From positions 3,038,001 to 3,102,000 of the forward strand of contig NZ_CP039253.1 of NCBI RefSeq assembly GCF_004795915.1: 64,000 nucleotides of DNA, written 5' to 3'. The stretch's first letter is position 1, and each line of letters begins with the position of its first letter. The position numbers and the translations under genes were made by a program. The notes beneath the pieces were generated by a model. The model ran no database searches, was not told the DNA's origin, and saw nothing but the letters and a program-made list of their open reading frames with translations. Source of the stretch: Rhodococcus sp. PAMC28707. GTDB lineage: Bacteria; Actinomycetota; Actinomycetes; Mycobacteriales; Mycobacteriaceae. Shown here in pieces: positions 51,314 through 61,205 of the stretch.

Positions 51314-52558
51314 TCAGCTGAACGGCGGTCGGGAATCGGCTTTCAGTGACGCGCTGCCCGATGCACGCCATGCGCGTGCAACGAGGTCCGAATCGGCTTC
51401 GGTGACGAGGTTTCCCATCACCCTCACCGCGATCTTCATCAGAGCTGTCGAACGCATGCCGATAGGTCCCGTTGCGGGTAGGAACCGGGGGACGGTGAGT
51501 AGGCCTGCGAGTCGGCGGGCTATGGAAAATGCCTGCCCGTAATGCTCGCGTAGCAGCGCGGGCCACGCCTCGCTCAGGTCGTTCTCGTCGAGCATGTCCG
51601 CGATCAAGCGGCCACCCTCGAGTCCGTAGTCGATTCCTTCACCGTTGAGCGGATTCACGCAGGCAGCGGCGTCGCCGATGATCGCCCAGTTCTTTCCTGC
51701 AACGTTGGACACCGCGCCACCCATCGGCAGCAGGGCCGACGCCACCGCCCGAAGGTCGCCGGTCAATCCCCAGTCTGCGCGACGCTGCTCGGTGTAGAGG
51801 TCCAGCAGCGGACGCAGTGCGCCCGGACCAGGCCGCTTGGCCGTCGCAAGCGTGCCGACGCCGATGTTGACCTCGCCGGTACCCAGGGGGAAGATCCAGC
51901 CATAGCCCGGTTGCAGCACTCCCTCGCCGTCACGCAGCTCGAGATGTGAGGAAATCCACGGGTCCTCGCTTCGGCCGGAGGAGACGTAGGCGCGAGCGGC
52001 GACCCCGAACGTGGTGTCCCGATGCCACTCGCGCCCCAGCTTCCTACCGAGGGAGGACCGGACGCCGTCGGCGATGATCAGCGTTTTGCACCTGAGAGTG
52101 CGTTCCATACCGCCGTGCTCGAAGGTGACCGACTCGACACCGCGCTCGTTCCGCGCTACCGACACCGCCTTGGCGCCTTCGAACATCCGAGCGCCGGATT
52201 CCAGCGCAGTGCGACGGATTCTGTCGTCGAGCTCCGAGCGGGGGACCGCGCTGCCTACCGTCGGAAGGGAGCCGCCAGGCCACTCGAGCTGCAGTTCCTG
52301 ACCGAACCCGGACAGTCGCAGACCACGGTTCTCGACGCGTCCGCGGACCCACTCGCCGAGGCCCAAGCGATCGAGCTCGGCGATGGCACGCGGGGTCAGG
52401 CCGTCGCCGCACGTCTTGTCACGCGGGAACCTCGCGGCATCGGCGAGAACTACCTGCCGACCGGCGCGCGCCGCCCAGGCCGCCGCCGCCGAACCTGCAG
52501 GGCCTGCGCCGATTACCAGCACTTCGGCTTCGGTGGGAAACTCCGCAGTAGTGGACAC
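51314..52558 (-). CDS. menJ: Menaquinone reductase, geranylgeranyl-reductase family
   Basis: The 414-residue FAD-dependent reductase has the dinucleotide motif VIGAGPAGSAAAAWAARAG, the family CGDGLTPRA block (FAD/substrate loop), and GDAAACVNPLNGEGIDYGLEGG near the C-terminus. The M. tuberculosis counterpart Rv0561c (MenJ) saturates one isoprene unit of menaquinone-9. Position between menG and the polyprenyl synthase is the same. GTG 52558 gives the usual N-terminus. Divergent from the synthase gene. Confidence 0.92.
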   Translation of the reverse strand: MSTTAEFPTEAEVLVIGAGPAGSAAAAWAARAGRQVVLADAARFPRDKTCGDGLTPRAIAELDRLGLGEWVRGRVENRGLRLSGFGQELQLEWPGGSLPTVGSAVPRSELDDRIRRTALESGARMFEGAKAVSVARNERGVESVTFEHGGMERTLRCKTLIIADGVRSSLGRKLGREWHRDTTFGVAARAYVSSGRSEDPWISSHLELRDGEGVLQPGYGWIFPLGTGEVNIGVGTLATAKRPGPGALRPLLDLYTEQRRADWGLTGDLRAVASALLPMGGAVSNVAGKNWAIIGDAAACVNPLNGEGIDYGLEGGRLIADMLDENDLSEAWPALLREHYGQAFSIARRLAGLLTVPRFLPATGPIGMRSTALMKIAVRVMGNLVTEADSDLVARAWRASGSASLKADSRPPFS

Positions 52559-52732
52559 AGATCCAGTATGCAGTGGACCGCGGCGCTTCCCACCGCGCCC
52601 GGACGTGGGGTGAAGCACCTTGTGGGTACGGCGCGCACTAGATTCACTACGGTAGTAGCGGGTATCCGGGGGCGCCGACCAACAATCGAGATTTCAGATC
52701 CGATCAAGACACCGAGGACAGGACCAACAAAC

Positions 52733-53752
52733 GTGAGCACAGACGACGCGGCCGGATCGACGGTCGTTGCCGGGGTGGATCTGGTCGATCCAGAGCTTGC
52801 ACGAACCGTGGCCGCAGGTTTGGTCAGCGTCGAGAATCTGATGATCTCGGAACTGTCCGACGGCGAAGACTTCCTCACCGAGGCCGCGTTGCATCTCGCG
52901 CGGGCCGGTGGAAAGCGTTTCCGCCCGTTGTTCACCGTGCTGACTGCCCAGCTGGGACCCAATCCGACCGATGATGCAGTGGTGACCGCGGCGACGGTCG
53001 TCGAGCTCGTCCATTTGGCCACGCTCTACCACGACGACGTCATGGACGAAGCCTCGATGCGACGTGGCGCCGAGAGCGCCAACGCGCGATGGGGAAACAG
53101 CATCGCGATCCTGGCAGGCGACTACCTCTTCGCGCACGCGTCGCGGCTGGTCTCCACGCTCGGTCCCGAAGCAGTTCGAATCATCGCCGAGACGTTCGCA
53201 GAGCTGGTCACCGGCCAGATGCGCGAGACGATCGGCGTCAAAGCGGACCAGGATCCGGTCGCGCACTACCTCAAGGTCGTGTGGGAGAAGACCGGGTCTT
53301 TGATCGCCGCGTGCGGAAGGTTCGGCGGGACGTTCTCGGGCGGGGACAGCGAACATGTCGCCGGCCTCGAACGCCTGGGCGATGCCGTAGGCACGGCGTT
53401 CCAGATCTCCGACGACATCATCGACATCTCGTCGGAGTCCGAGCAGTCCGGTAAGACGCCCGGCACCGATCTGCGCGAAGGTGTCCACACTCTGCCTGTG
53501 CTCTACGCACTCGCCGAGCAGGGCGTCGACGGCGACCGCCTCCGAGTGCTACTCGACGGACCCGTCACCGACGACGCCGAATTGGCCGAAGCACTCCAAC
53601 TGTTGGAGCGCTCGCCAGGAATGGCAAAGGCCAAAGCGACACTGGAAGAGTTCGCCGACAAGGCCTACGCCGAGCTGGCGAAGCTCCCACAGGGTGCCGC
53701 TAACGACGCGCTGGGACGCCTGGTCCACTACACCGTCGAGCGAGTGGGCTGA
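52733..53752 (+). CDS. Polyprenyl diphosphate synthase (GrcC1-like)
   Basis: The 339-residue trans-isoprenyl diphosphate synthase has the first aspartate-rich motif in YHDDVMDEASMRRG and the second in ISDDIIDIS, with GGKRFRP before them. It elongates allylic diphosphates with IPP, probably making the menaquinone tail used by MenA. GTG 52733 is used; the frame is open far upstream, but that part overlaps menJ on the other strand. Matches Rv0562 in position. Confidence 0.93.
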   Translation: MSTDDAAGSTVVAGVDLVDPELARTVAAGLVSVENLMISELSDGEDFLTEAALHLARAGGKRFRPLFTVLTAQLGPNPTDDAVVTAATVVELVHLATLYHDDVMDEASMRRGAESANARWGNSIAILAGDYLFAHASRLVSTLGPEAVRIIAETFAELVTGQMRETIGVKADQDPVAHYLKVVWEKTGSLIAACGRFGGTFSGGDSEHVAGLERLGDAVGTAFQISDDIIDISSESEQSGKTPGTDLREGVHTLPVLYALAEQGVDGDRLRVLLDGPVTDDAELAEALQLLERSPGMAKAKATLEEFADKAYAELAKLPQGAANDALGRLVHYTVERVG

Positions 53753-53825
53753 CCGTAGGGAACCTTGTCGAGTGTCGTGGACGTTCTCACAGTGAACAAC
53801 CACGACACTCGAGGAAGAGGCACCA

Positions 53826-54686
53826 TTGCGGTTCGCAAACGGGGCAAAGACGTTCGGGTTGCTGGTCGCGATGTCCGCGCTGATCGTATTCGTCGGTGCA
53901 CTGTTTCGGAGCCCGGTCGTACTCTTCGGCTCGGTCGTTTTTGCCATCGGAATGAACGGCTACGTCTATTTCAACAGTGCGAAGCTCGCGCTGCGATCGA
54001 TGCATGCCCAGCCGGTGACTCAGCTCGAGGCACCTGCCATGTACAAGATCGTGCTCGAGCTGGCCACCATCGCGCATCAGCCCATGCCGGCGCTGTACAT
54101 CAGCCCCACCAACAGTCCCAACGCGTTCGCCACGGGTCGCAACCCGAGGAACGCAGCTGTGTGCTGCACCACCGGCATCTTGGCGATCCTCGACGAACGT
54201 GAACTCCGAGCGGTTCTGGGACATGAGCTTTCTCACGTCTACAACCGGGACATCCTGATCTCTTCCGTCGCAGGGGCGATGGCCGCAGTGGTCAGCGGCC
54301 TCGCGAACTTTGCGCTGTACGCGTCCATGTTCGGTGGCCGCGGAAACGGGGGCGCCAATCCGGTCGCGCTCATTCTCGTTTCGTTGCTCGGACCCATCGC
54401 GGCAACCGTCGTCAAGCTCGCGGTGTCGCGGTCGCGGGAGTATCAAGCCGATCAGTCGGGCGCCGAGCTCACCGGTGATCCGTTGGCGTTGGCGTCGGCG
54501 CTGCGCAAGTTGGAGCGCGGCATTGCGGCCGCCCCATTGCCGCCTGAGCCGCGGATCGCCGCGGAGTCGCACCTGATGATCGCTAACCCGTTCAGAGCGG
54601 GAGAGAAGGTCGGACGGCTCTTCTCGACTCACCCGCCGATGGCTGAGCGGATCGAGCGTCTGGAGCGGATGGCGATGGGCGGCTGA
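53826..54686 (+). CDS. htpX: Zinc metalloprotease HtpX
   Basis: This membrane protease handles misfolded membrane proteins. The 286-residue protein has two N-terminal helices (about 10-50) and two further helices after the active site. The zinc site HELSH is in [14 protein letters not shown], and the third ligand Glu is in SRSREYQAD. The start is TTG 53826, preceded by GAGGAAGAGG. The length equals that of mycobacterial HtpX (Rv0563), and the gene closes the shared menaquinone cluster. Confidence 0.94.
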   Translation: MRFANGAKTFGLLVAMSALIVFVGALFRSPVVLFGSVVFAIGMNGYVYFNSAKLALRSMHAQPVTQLEAPAMYKIVLELATIAHQPMPALYISPTNSPNAFATGRNPRNAAVCCTTGILAILDERELRAVLGHELSHVYNRDILISSVAGAMAAVVSGLANFALYASMFGGRGNGGANPVALILVSLLGPIAATVVKLAVSRSREYQADQSGAELTGDPLALASALRKLERGIAAAPLPPEPRIAAESHLMIANPFRAGEKVGRLFSTHPPMAERIERLERMAMGG

Positions 54687-54687
54687 C

Positions 54688-54735
54688 GACGTAGGCGGAA
54701 AGTGAGCTTCAGCTCACGTCTTACCCACCTACGTC
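54688..54735. repeat. Nested inverted repeats after htpX
   Basis: An outer arm GACGTAGG (54688-54695) pairs with CCTACGTC (54728-54735). Inside it GTGAGCT (54702-54708) pairs with AGCTCAC (54711-54717). Together they can form an extended hairpin at the end of htpX, possibly a terminator without a T-tract. Confidence 0.5.
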
Positions 54736-54773
54736 GTATCAAGCCAAGTCGTATCGAGCCGTCGTATCAAGCC
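54733..54773. repeat. Three 13-bp direct repeats
   Basis: GTCGTATCAAGCC occurs at 54733-54745 and 54761-54773, with a one-mismatch copy (GTCGTATCGAGCC) at 54748-54760. They lie between convergent htpX and yajQ. Replication slippage is the simplest origin. Confidence 0.75.
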
Positions 54774-54784
54774 CAGTCGATCAC

Positions 54785-55285
54785 CTACCGGTAGTTGACG
54801 AACTGCAATGCGATGCCGAAGTCCTCGCCCTTGAGCATCGACTGAATGGCTTGCAGATCGTCACGCTTCTTGCTGCTGACGCGAAGTTCGTCCCCTTGAA
54901 TCTGCGCTTTGACGCCCTTGGGGCCGTCGTCGCGAATCTTCTTGGTGATCTTCTTGGCGTTCTCGGTGGTGATTCCCTGTACCAGCTTGCCGGTGACCTT
55001 GTAGATCTTGCCGGATGGCGCCGGGTCGTTGGCCTCGAACGCTTTGAGTGAGACGTCGCGTCGGATCAACTTTTCCTTGAACACGTCGAGCGCGGCCTTG
55101 ACTTTTTCTTCACTCTCGGACGTGATGACGATCACCTCTGCTTCGCCGCTGCCCGACCACTCGATCGTCGTGTCGGAGCCGCGAAAATCGAAGCGCGTCG
55201 ACAGCTCCTTCGCCGCCTGTCCTACTGCGTTGTCGACCTCCTGACGGTCGACCTTGCTCACCACATCGAAGGACGAATCTGCCAC
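54785..55285 (-). CDS. YajQ-family nucleotide-binding protein
   Basis: The 166-residue protein has the family signature [19 protein letters not shown] at the N-terminus, then [13 protein letters not shown] and two ferredoxin-like domains ending [11 protein letters not shown]. Members bind RNA/nucleotides, and the Xanthomonas and Pseudomonas proteins bind c-di-GMP. GTG 55285 has AGGAG upstream and gives the standard N-terminus. Confidence 0.93.
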   Translation of the reverse strand: MADSSFDVVSKVDRQEVDNAVGQAAKELSTRFDFRGSDTTIEWSGSGEAEVIVITSESEEKVKAALDVFKEKLIRRDVSLKAFEANDPAPSGKIYKVTGKLVQGITTENAKKITKKIRDDGPKGVKAQIQGDELRVSSKKRDDLQAIQSMLKGEDFGIALQFVNYR

Positions 55286-55440
55286 TTGACTACTCCTGTG
55301 TCGAATCGAATTGCGCAAGGCACTTACCCCGACGTTAGCCCGTTTGCATGGCCTCTATGCACCCGGTTTGCGTTCGAGGGGCACGTTCGTTGTATTCTTC
55401 AAACCGCATCGAGGAGAGCGAATCTCTTCGGTGCAAGCAC

Positions 55441-55523
55441 GGCAGATTGCCCGAGCGGCCAATGGGAGCGGACTGTAAATCCGTCGGCGTATGCCTACGT
55501 AGGTTCGAATCCTACATCTGCCA
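55441..55523 (+). tRNA. tRNA-Tyr (anticodon GTA)
   Basis: The 83-nt class II tRNA has acceptor GGCAGAT paired with ATCTGCC and discriminator A. The anticodon GTA is at 55475-55477 in CTGTAAA. A long variable arm and the T-loop GGTTCGAATCC are present. CCA follows only in part (CC), so the end is added post-transcriptionally. Confidence 0.95.
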
Positions 55524-55672
55524 CCCAGGAGCCCCGGCGAGTTTCTACTCGCTGGGGTTTCTACTTGAAGAGTTACGTTTCACCGGCGCTGAGCATGCAA
55601 TTTGGTACTCGACGCTAGGAATGTGTAACCTCTTGAAGGCTTCAGTGCACGGCCAGCCGTGCTTGTCGCCAC

Positions 55673-55745
55673 GCCCCCTTAGCTCAGTCGGTAGAGCGTT
55701 TCCATGGTAAGGAAAAGGTCAACGGTTCGATTCCGTTAGGGGGCT
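55673..55745 (+). tRNA. tRNA-Thr (anticodon GGT)
   Basis: The 73-nt cloverleaf has acceptor GCCCCCT paired with AGGGGGC, D-arm GCTCAGTCGGTAGAGC, anticodon GGT at 55706-55708 and T-arm GGTTCGATTCC. It is not followed by an encoded CCA. Confidence 0.94.
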
Positions 55746-55827
55746 CGCTGGGTTGGATGGTTCGCGTCGGCACCCTTACTTTCGGTTACACACTCGGAAG
55801 TGAGAAGGTGTAGGGGTGAGCACCTGA

Positions 55828-55900
55828 GGCGGTGTAGCTCAGTTGGTAGAGCAAACGACTCATAATCGTTGCGTCGCCGGTTCAAGTCCGGTCACCGCTA
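55828..55900 (+). tRNA. tRNA-Met, elongator (anticodon CAT)
   Basis: The 73-nt cloverleaf has acceptor GGCGGTG paired with CACCGCT (a G-T pair at the end), D-arm GCTCAGTTGGTAGAGC, anticodon CAT at 55861-55863 and T-arm GGTTCAAGTCC. It lacks the three G-C pairs of an initiator anticodon stem, so it is elongator Met. It lies 84 bp before rpmG. Confidence 0.93.
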
Positions 55901-55984
55901 CACAAGAAGACCAGATACACGCAGCACCAGAAGTAAGCACAGTCCTGATTAACCGGATCAGATTTACCCGAAAGTAGGCGTCCA

Positions 55985-56152
55985 GTGGCCTCCTCCACCG
56001 ATGTGCGGCCCAAGGTCACCTTGGCCTGCGAGGTTTGCAAGCACCGCAACTACATCACGAAGAAGAACCGTCGTAACGATCCCGATCGCCTCGAGCTGAA
56101 GAAATTCTGCCCGAACTGCGGCACGCACCGCTCACACCGCGAATCTCGTTAG
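55985..56152 (+). CDS. rpmG: 50S ribosomal protein L33, zinc-ribbon form
   Basis: The 55-residue protein has [19 protein letters not shown] and [13 protein letters not shown]. The two CxxC pairs mark the zinc-binding form of L33. It starts at GTG 55985. The tRNA-Thr, tRNA-Met, rpmG, hadA order is the conserved mycobacterial/rhodococcal arrangement. Confidence 0.95.
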   Translation: MASSTDVRPKVTLACEVCKHRNYITKKNRRNDPDRLELKKFCPNCGTHRSHRESR

Positions 56153-56267
56153 GAAGCGGCCGGTTCGCCGGCCGCTCTTCTTCGTTCGGAGTCGATGCCA
56201 CGCGTTGGGCTTACACTTCGAAACCTAACGTCTGTGGCGTCCTGGGTAGAAAAGGTTCGTATACCGC

Positions 56268-56795
56268 GTGACTGAGTCAGTTCAAGATCCCGCCGCGCAT
56301 GCTGCCGGTATGGTCGGCCACCATTACAGGGTGGATCAGCCGTACGAGGTCGGTCGCGAAAAGGTGCGGGAGTATGCTCGCGCCGTTCAGGATCTCCATC
56401 CGGCGCACCATGACGAGGATGCCGCCAAGGCACTCGGCTACGACGGCCTGCTGGCGCCGCTGACCTTCATCTCCCTCGTCGGCATCATCGCGCAGTCGAA
56501 GATGTTCAAAGAGATCATCACCGGTTACGACCCGAGTCAGATTCTTCAGACCGATCAGCGTCTGCAGTTTCACAAGGCGATCCAGGTCGGCGACGAGCTC
56601 ACTTGCGAAGTGCACCTCGAGTCTTTCCGTCAGATGAGTGGTAGCGACATCATCACGACGAAGAATATCGTCACGGACCAACACGGTGAACTCGTGCAGA
56701 CCACCTGGACGACCCTGGTGGCCCGTACGGGGGGCGAAGTCGACGAGAACATCGCCCACGCAGTGAAGGACGTGATCATGCATGGCGCTTCGTAG
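56268..56795 (+). CDS. hadA: (3R)-hydroxyacyl-ACP dehydratase subunit HadA
   Basis: The 175-residue MaoC-like hotdog subunit is of the FAS-II dehydratase that removes water during mycolic acid chain elongation. Blocks such as MVGHHYRVDQPYEVGREKVREYARAV and APLTFISLVGIIAQ are typical. HadA is the substrate-channel subunit and works with catalytic HadB. The GTG start is at 56268. It overlaps hadB by 14 bases. Confidence 0.94.
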   Translation: MTESVQDPAAHAAGMVGHHYRVDQPYEVGREKVREYARAVQDLHPAHHDEDAAKALGYDGLLAPLTFISLVGIIAQSKMFKEIITGYDPSQILQTDQRLQFHKAIQVGDELTCEVHLESFRQMSGSDIITTKNIVTDQHGELVQTTWTTLVARTGGEVDENIAHAVKDVIMHGAS

Positions 56796-57207
56796 ATTTG
56801 CCGATGTCACGGTCGGTGAGGAACTTCCCGATCGTATCGTCAAACTCACTCGCGGCGACTTGGTCAACTACGCCGGGGTCTCCGGAGATCCCAACCCGAT
56901 CCACTGGAGCGACGAGGTAGTCAAGCTTGCGGGCTTGGACAACGTGATCGCGCACGGCATGTTGACGATGGGTCTCGGGGCGGGCTTTGTGACAGCGTGG
57001 CTCGGCGATCCGGGTGCGGTGACCGAGTACAACGTTCGTTTCACCAGCTCGGTGTATGTTCCGGCAGATTCGGCCGCGTCCGTGGAATACACCGGCAAGG
57101 TCAAATCGGTCGATGTGGAGTCCAAGTCGGCAGTTGTCGCGATTACCGCGAAGTTCGAGGGCAAGAAGATCTTCGGACGGGCGACTGCGACCGTTCGTCT
57201 GGCGTAA
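56782..57207 (+). CDS. hadB: (3R)-hydroxyacyl-ACP dehydratase subunit HadB
   Basis: The catalytic 141-residue hydratase-2 subunit has the motif SGDPNPIHWSD with Asp 36 and His 41, the same numbering as mycobacterial HadB. NVIAHGMLTMGLG completes the hydratase pocket. It overlaps hadA, indicating coupled expression. No hadC follows; the next gene is tRNA-Trp. Confidence 0.95.
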   Translation: MALRRFADVTVGEELPDRIVKLTRGDLVNYAGVSGDPNPIHWSDEVVKLAGLDNVIAHGMLTMGLGAGFVTAWLGDPGAVTEYNVRFTSSVYVPADSAASVEYTGKVKSVDVESKSAVVAITAKFEGKKIFGRATATVRLA

Positions 57208-57402
57208 CCGGTCTGTCGATCCAGTGATCCCGCGTAGGGATTTCAGGGTTTACATGCCGTGCAGTACACTGAGTTTCTGGGGTTGCTCAGCCCTGCGCGC
57301 TGCCATGGCTATCATTTCGAAAGTCCAGGGTTGGCGCGTATGTTGTGTAACGCAGTGTTGTGTAATTCCAGAACGGTTCCACCCGCGTGCGGGTAGTGCC
57401 GA

Positions 57403-57475
<73 letters not shown>

Positions 57476-57541
57476 CCCATGTTGCTCGTCTCCCGCCATC
57501 GGCGGGGGCTGCAACGGTGTCAGCTACTGAGAGGAACGACG

Positions 57542-58910
<1,369 letters not shown>

Positions 58911-58973
58911 CCGGCCTCCTCACAACTTGCAGTAGCAACCGCAAGAAACCCGAGCGAATACAAGGAAAAAGAA

Positions 58974-59411
58974 ATGCCCCCGAAGAAGAAGAAGAAGCTA
59001 GCCGGGATTATCAAGCTCCAGATCCAGGCAGGAATGGCCAACCCGGCCCCTCCCGTCGGTCCCGCGCTGGGTCAGCACGGCGTCAACATCATGGAGTTCT
59101 GCAAGGCGTACAACGCAGCGACGGAGTCGCAGCGCGGAAACGTCGTGCCGGTCGAGATCTCGGTCTACGAAGACCGCACGTTCGACTTCAAGCTCAAGAC
59201 TCCGCCGGCAGCCAAGCTGCTCCTCAAAGCAGCAGGCGTAGCCAAGGGTTCGGGCGAGCCGCACAAGACCAAGGTCGCCAAGGTGACCATGGATCAGGTG
59301 CGCGAGATCGCCAAGACCAAGGCAGAAGACTTGAACGCCAACGACATCGATCAGGCCGCGAAGATCATCGCAGGCACTGCTCGCTCGATGGGTATCACCG
59401 TAGAGGGATGA
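58974..59411 (+). CDS. rplK: 50S ribosomal protein L11
   Basis: The 145-residue L11 has [43 protein letters not shown] at its start and [12 protein letters not shown] at its end. L11 binds the 23S GTPase-associated region. AAGGAAAAAG precedes the ATG. Confidence 0.97.
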
Positions 59412-59509
59412 CCTCCTCGTCAGCTCCTACCCGGAGTTGACCACCGTACGACGTGGTAGGGCCGGCCAGGCCCGTCAACCACTTCTGAACCAACGATTGG
59501 ACAGTAAAC

Positions 59510-60229
59510 ATGGCAAAGCGAAGTAAGGCGTACCTCGAGCAGGCAGCAAAAATCGACGCTGACAACCTGTACTCGCCGCTCGAAGCAGCACAGTTGGCCA
59601 AGGACACGGCGTCGACCAAGTTCGATCCGACCGTCGAGGTTGCTGTTCGTCTCGGTGTCGACCCTCGCAAGGCCGATCAGATGGTGCGCGGCACCGTCAA
59701 CCTTCCCCACGGCACCGGCAAGACCGCTCGGGTTATTGTTTTTGCCGCTGGCGAGAAGGCCATCGAGGCGCAGGCAGCAGGAGCCGACGTTGTAGGCGCC
59801 GAGGATCTGATCGAGCGTATTCAGGGCGGATTCCTGGACTTCGACGCAGCGATCGCTACCCCCGACCAGATGGCCAAGGTCGGCCGCATCGCCCGCGTCC
59901 TCGGACCGCGTGGCCTGATGCCGAACCCGAAGACGGGCACAGTCACCAACGATGTGACCAAGGCCGTCAACGACATCAAGGGCGGCAAGATCAACTTCCG
60001 TGTCGACAAGCAGGCCAACCTGCACTTCGTCATCGGCAAGGCGTCGTTCGATCAGACCAAGCTGGTGGAGAACTACGGCGCTGCACTGGACGAGATCCTG
60101 CGCGCAAAGCCGTCTTCCGCCAAGGGCCGCTACGTCAAGAAGATCACCGTATCGACCACGACGGGCCCGGGCATTCAGGTCGACCCGACCCGCACGCGTA
60201 ACCTTCTCGAGAACGATGTGACCGCGTAG
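59510..60229 (+). CDS. rplA: 50S ribosomal protein L1
   Basis: The 239-residue protein has the L1 signature [25 protein letters not shown] (written here in part) and [17 protein letters not shown]1 forms the mobile stalk at the E site and is often autoregulatory for the rplK-rplA transcript. A strong terminator follows. Confidence 0.97.
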   Translation: MAKRSKAYLEQAAKIDADNLYSPLEAAQLAKDTASTKFDPTVEVAVRLGVDPRKADQMVRGTVNLPHGTGKTARVIVFAAGEKAIEAQAAGADVVGAEDLIERIQGGFLDFDAAIATPDQMAKVGRIARVLGPRGLMPNPKTGTVTNDVTKAVNDIKGGKINFRVDKQANLHFVIGKASFDQTKLVENYGAALDEILRAKPSSAKGRYVKKITVSTTTGPGIQVDPTRTRNLLENDVTA

Positions 60230-60247
60230 TCACACCGCAACGACAAG

Positions 60248-60282
60248 AAAAGGCCGGCCCCCTGGATGGGGCCGGCCTTTTT
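60248..60282 (+). terminator. Rho-independent terminator after rplA
   Basis: GGCCGGCCCC (60252-60261) pairs with GGGGCCGGCC (60268-60277). The stem is extended by A-T pairs on both sides, and the sequence ends in TTTTT. It closes the secE-nusG-rplK-rplA transcript just before the convergent hydrolase. Confidence 0.93.
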
Positions 60283-60285
60283 GCG

Positions 60286-61197
60286 TCAGATAGTTGCGGC
60301 CTTCGCGAAGTTGGTGGACAACTCGCCGAGGATTTCGTCCCACAGTGGCTTTGGGAGGTCGTGCCCCATGCCCTCGATCAGATGCAGTTTCGAGCCTTCG
60401 ATCGCACGCGCGACGGCCCTCCCACCTGCCGGCCGCATCAGCCGGTCGGCGCGTCCATGGATCACGACGGCAGGGGAAGTGATCGATGCGGCAATCCGCC
60501 GCAGACTGCCGGTTCCGGTAACTGCAGCCATGTGGCGAAGTGCACCCGCGGGGTAATAGTTGCGGTCGTACATCTCACCGGCTGTCACGAGTAGTTCGGT
60601 GAGCGGTGTCGGGTACGCAGGGCTGCCGATGACCCGACGGGTATTGGCCGAGTGCGCGATGATCTGCTCGCGCGTTGCATCCGGTCCTGGGCCCTTCATG
60701 AGTGGGAGCAACGCCCGTGGATCAGGTGGCGGCAGGAAGGCCTCGTTGGTACTGGAGAAAATGATTGCGGTGCTCGATACTCGCTCCGGATACAGGCCGG
60801 AGAATACCTGCGCGATCATTCCGCCCATCGATGCGCCGATGACGTGCACCCGCGGAATTTCGAGGTAGTCGAGCAGTCCGAGCGCATCGAGTGCCATGTC
60901 CCTCAACGTGTATGGAACTTTGCTGGACGCACCGAGTTCGGTACGCAACAACCGCAGCAGCATCGAACCTTCGATACGGTGGCCGTCCATCTTGGTGGAC
61001 AAGCCGATGTCGCGGTTGTCGAATCGGATGACTCGAAAGCCTTGCCGGACAATCCGTTCGCAGAACTCGCGTGGCCACAACGTCATCTGGGCGCTCAGGC
61101 CCATGATCATCAGAACCACAGGGTCGTTCGGATTGCCCATGTCCTCGTAGGCGATCTCGATCGAATTCGAGGGCGCGAAACCCGTTGTGGAGTGCAT
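60286..61197 (-). CDS. Alpha/beta-fold hydrolase
   Basis: The 303-residue protein has the oxyanion region LMIMGLSAQMTLWP, nucleophile elbow GASMGGMIAQ, an acid in IHGRADRLMRPAGG and His in EGMGHDLPKP. It is close to the aclacinomycin methylesterase/general esterase group. It starts 8 bases after the stop of the CocE-like gene, so the two are co-transcribed against the ribosomal genes. The substrate is unknown. Confidence 0.9.
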   Translation of the reverse strand: MHSTTGFAPSNSIEIAYEDMGNPNDPVVLMIMGLSAQMTLWPREFCERIVRQGFRVIRFDNRDIGLSTKMDGHRIEGSMLLRLLRTELGASSKVPYTLRDMALDALGLLDYLEIPRVHVIGASMGGMIAQVFSGLYPERVSSTAIIFSSTNEAFLPPPDPRALLPLMKGPGPDATREQIIAHSANTRRVIGSPAYPTPLTELLVTAGEMYDRNYYPAGALRHMAAVTGTGSLRRIAASITSPAVVIHGRADRLMRPAGGRAVARAIEGSKLHLIEGMGHDLPKPLWDEILGELSTNFAKAATI

Positions 61198-61205
61198 GGT
61201 TCTCC

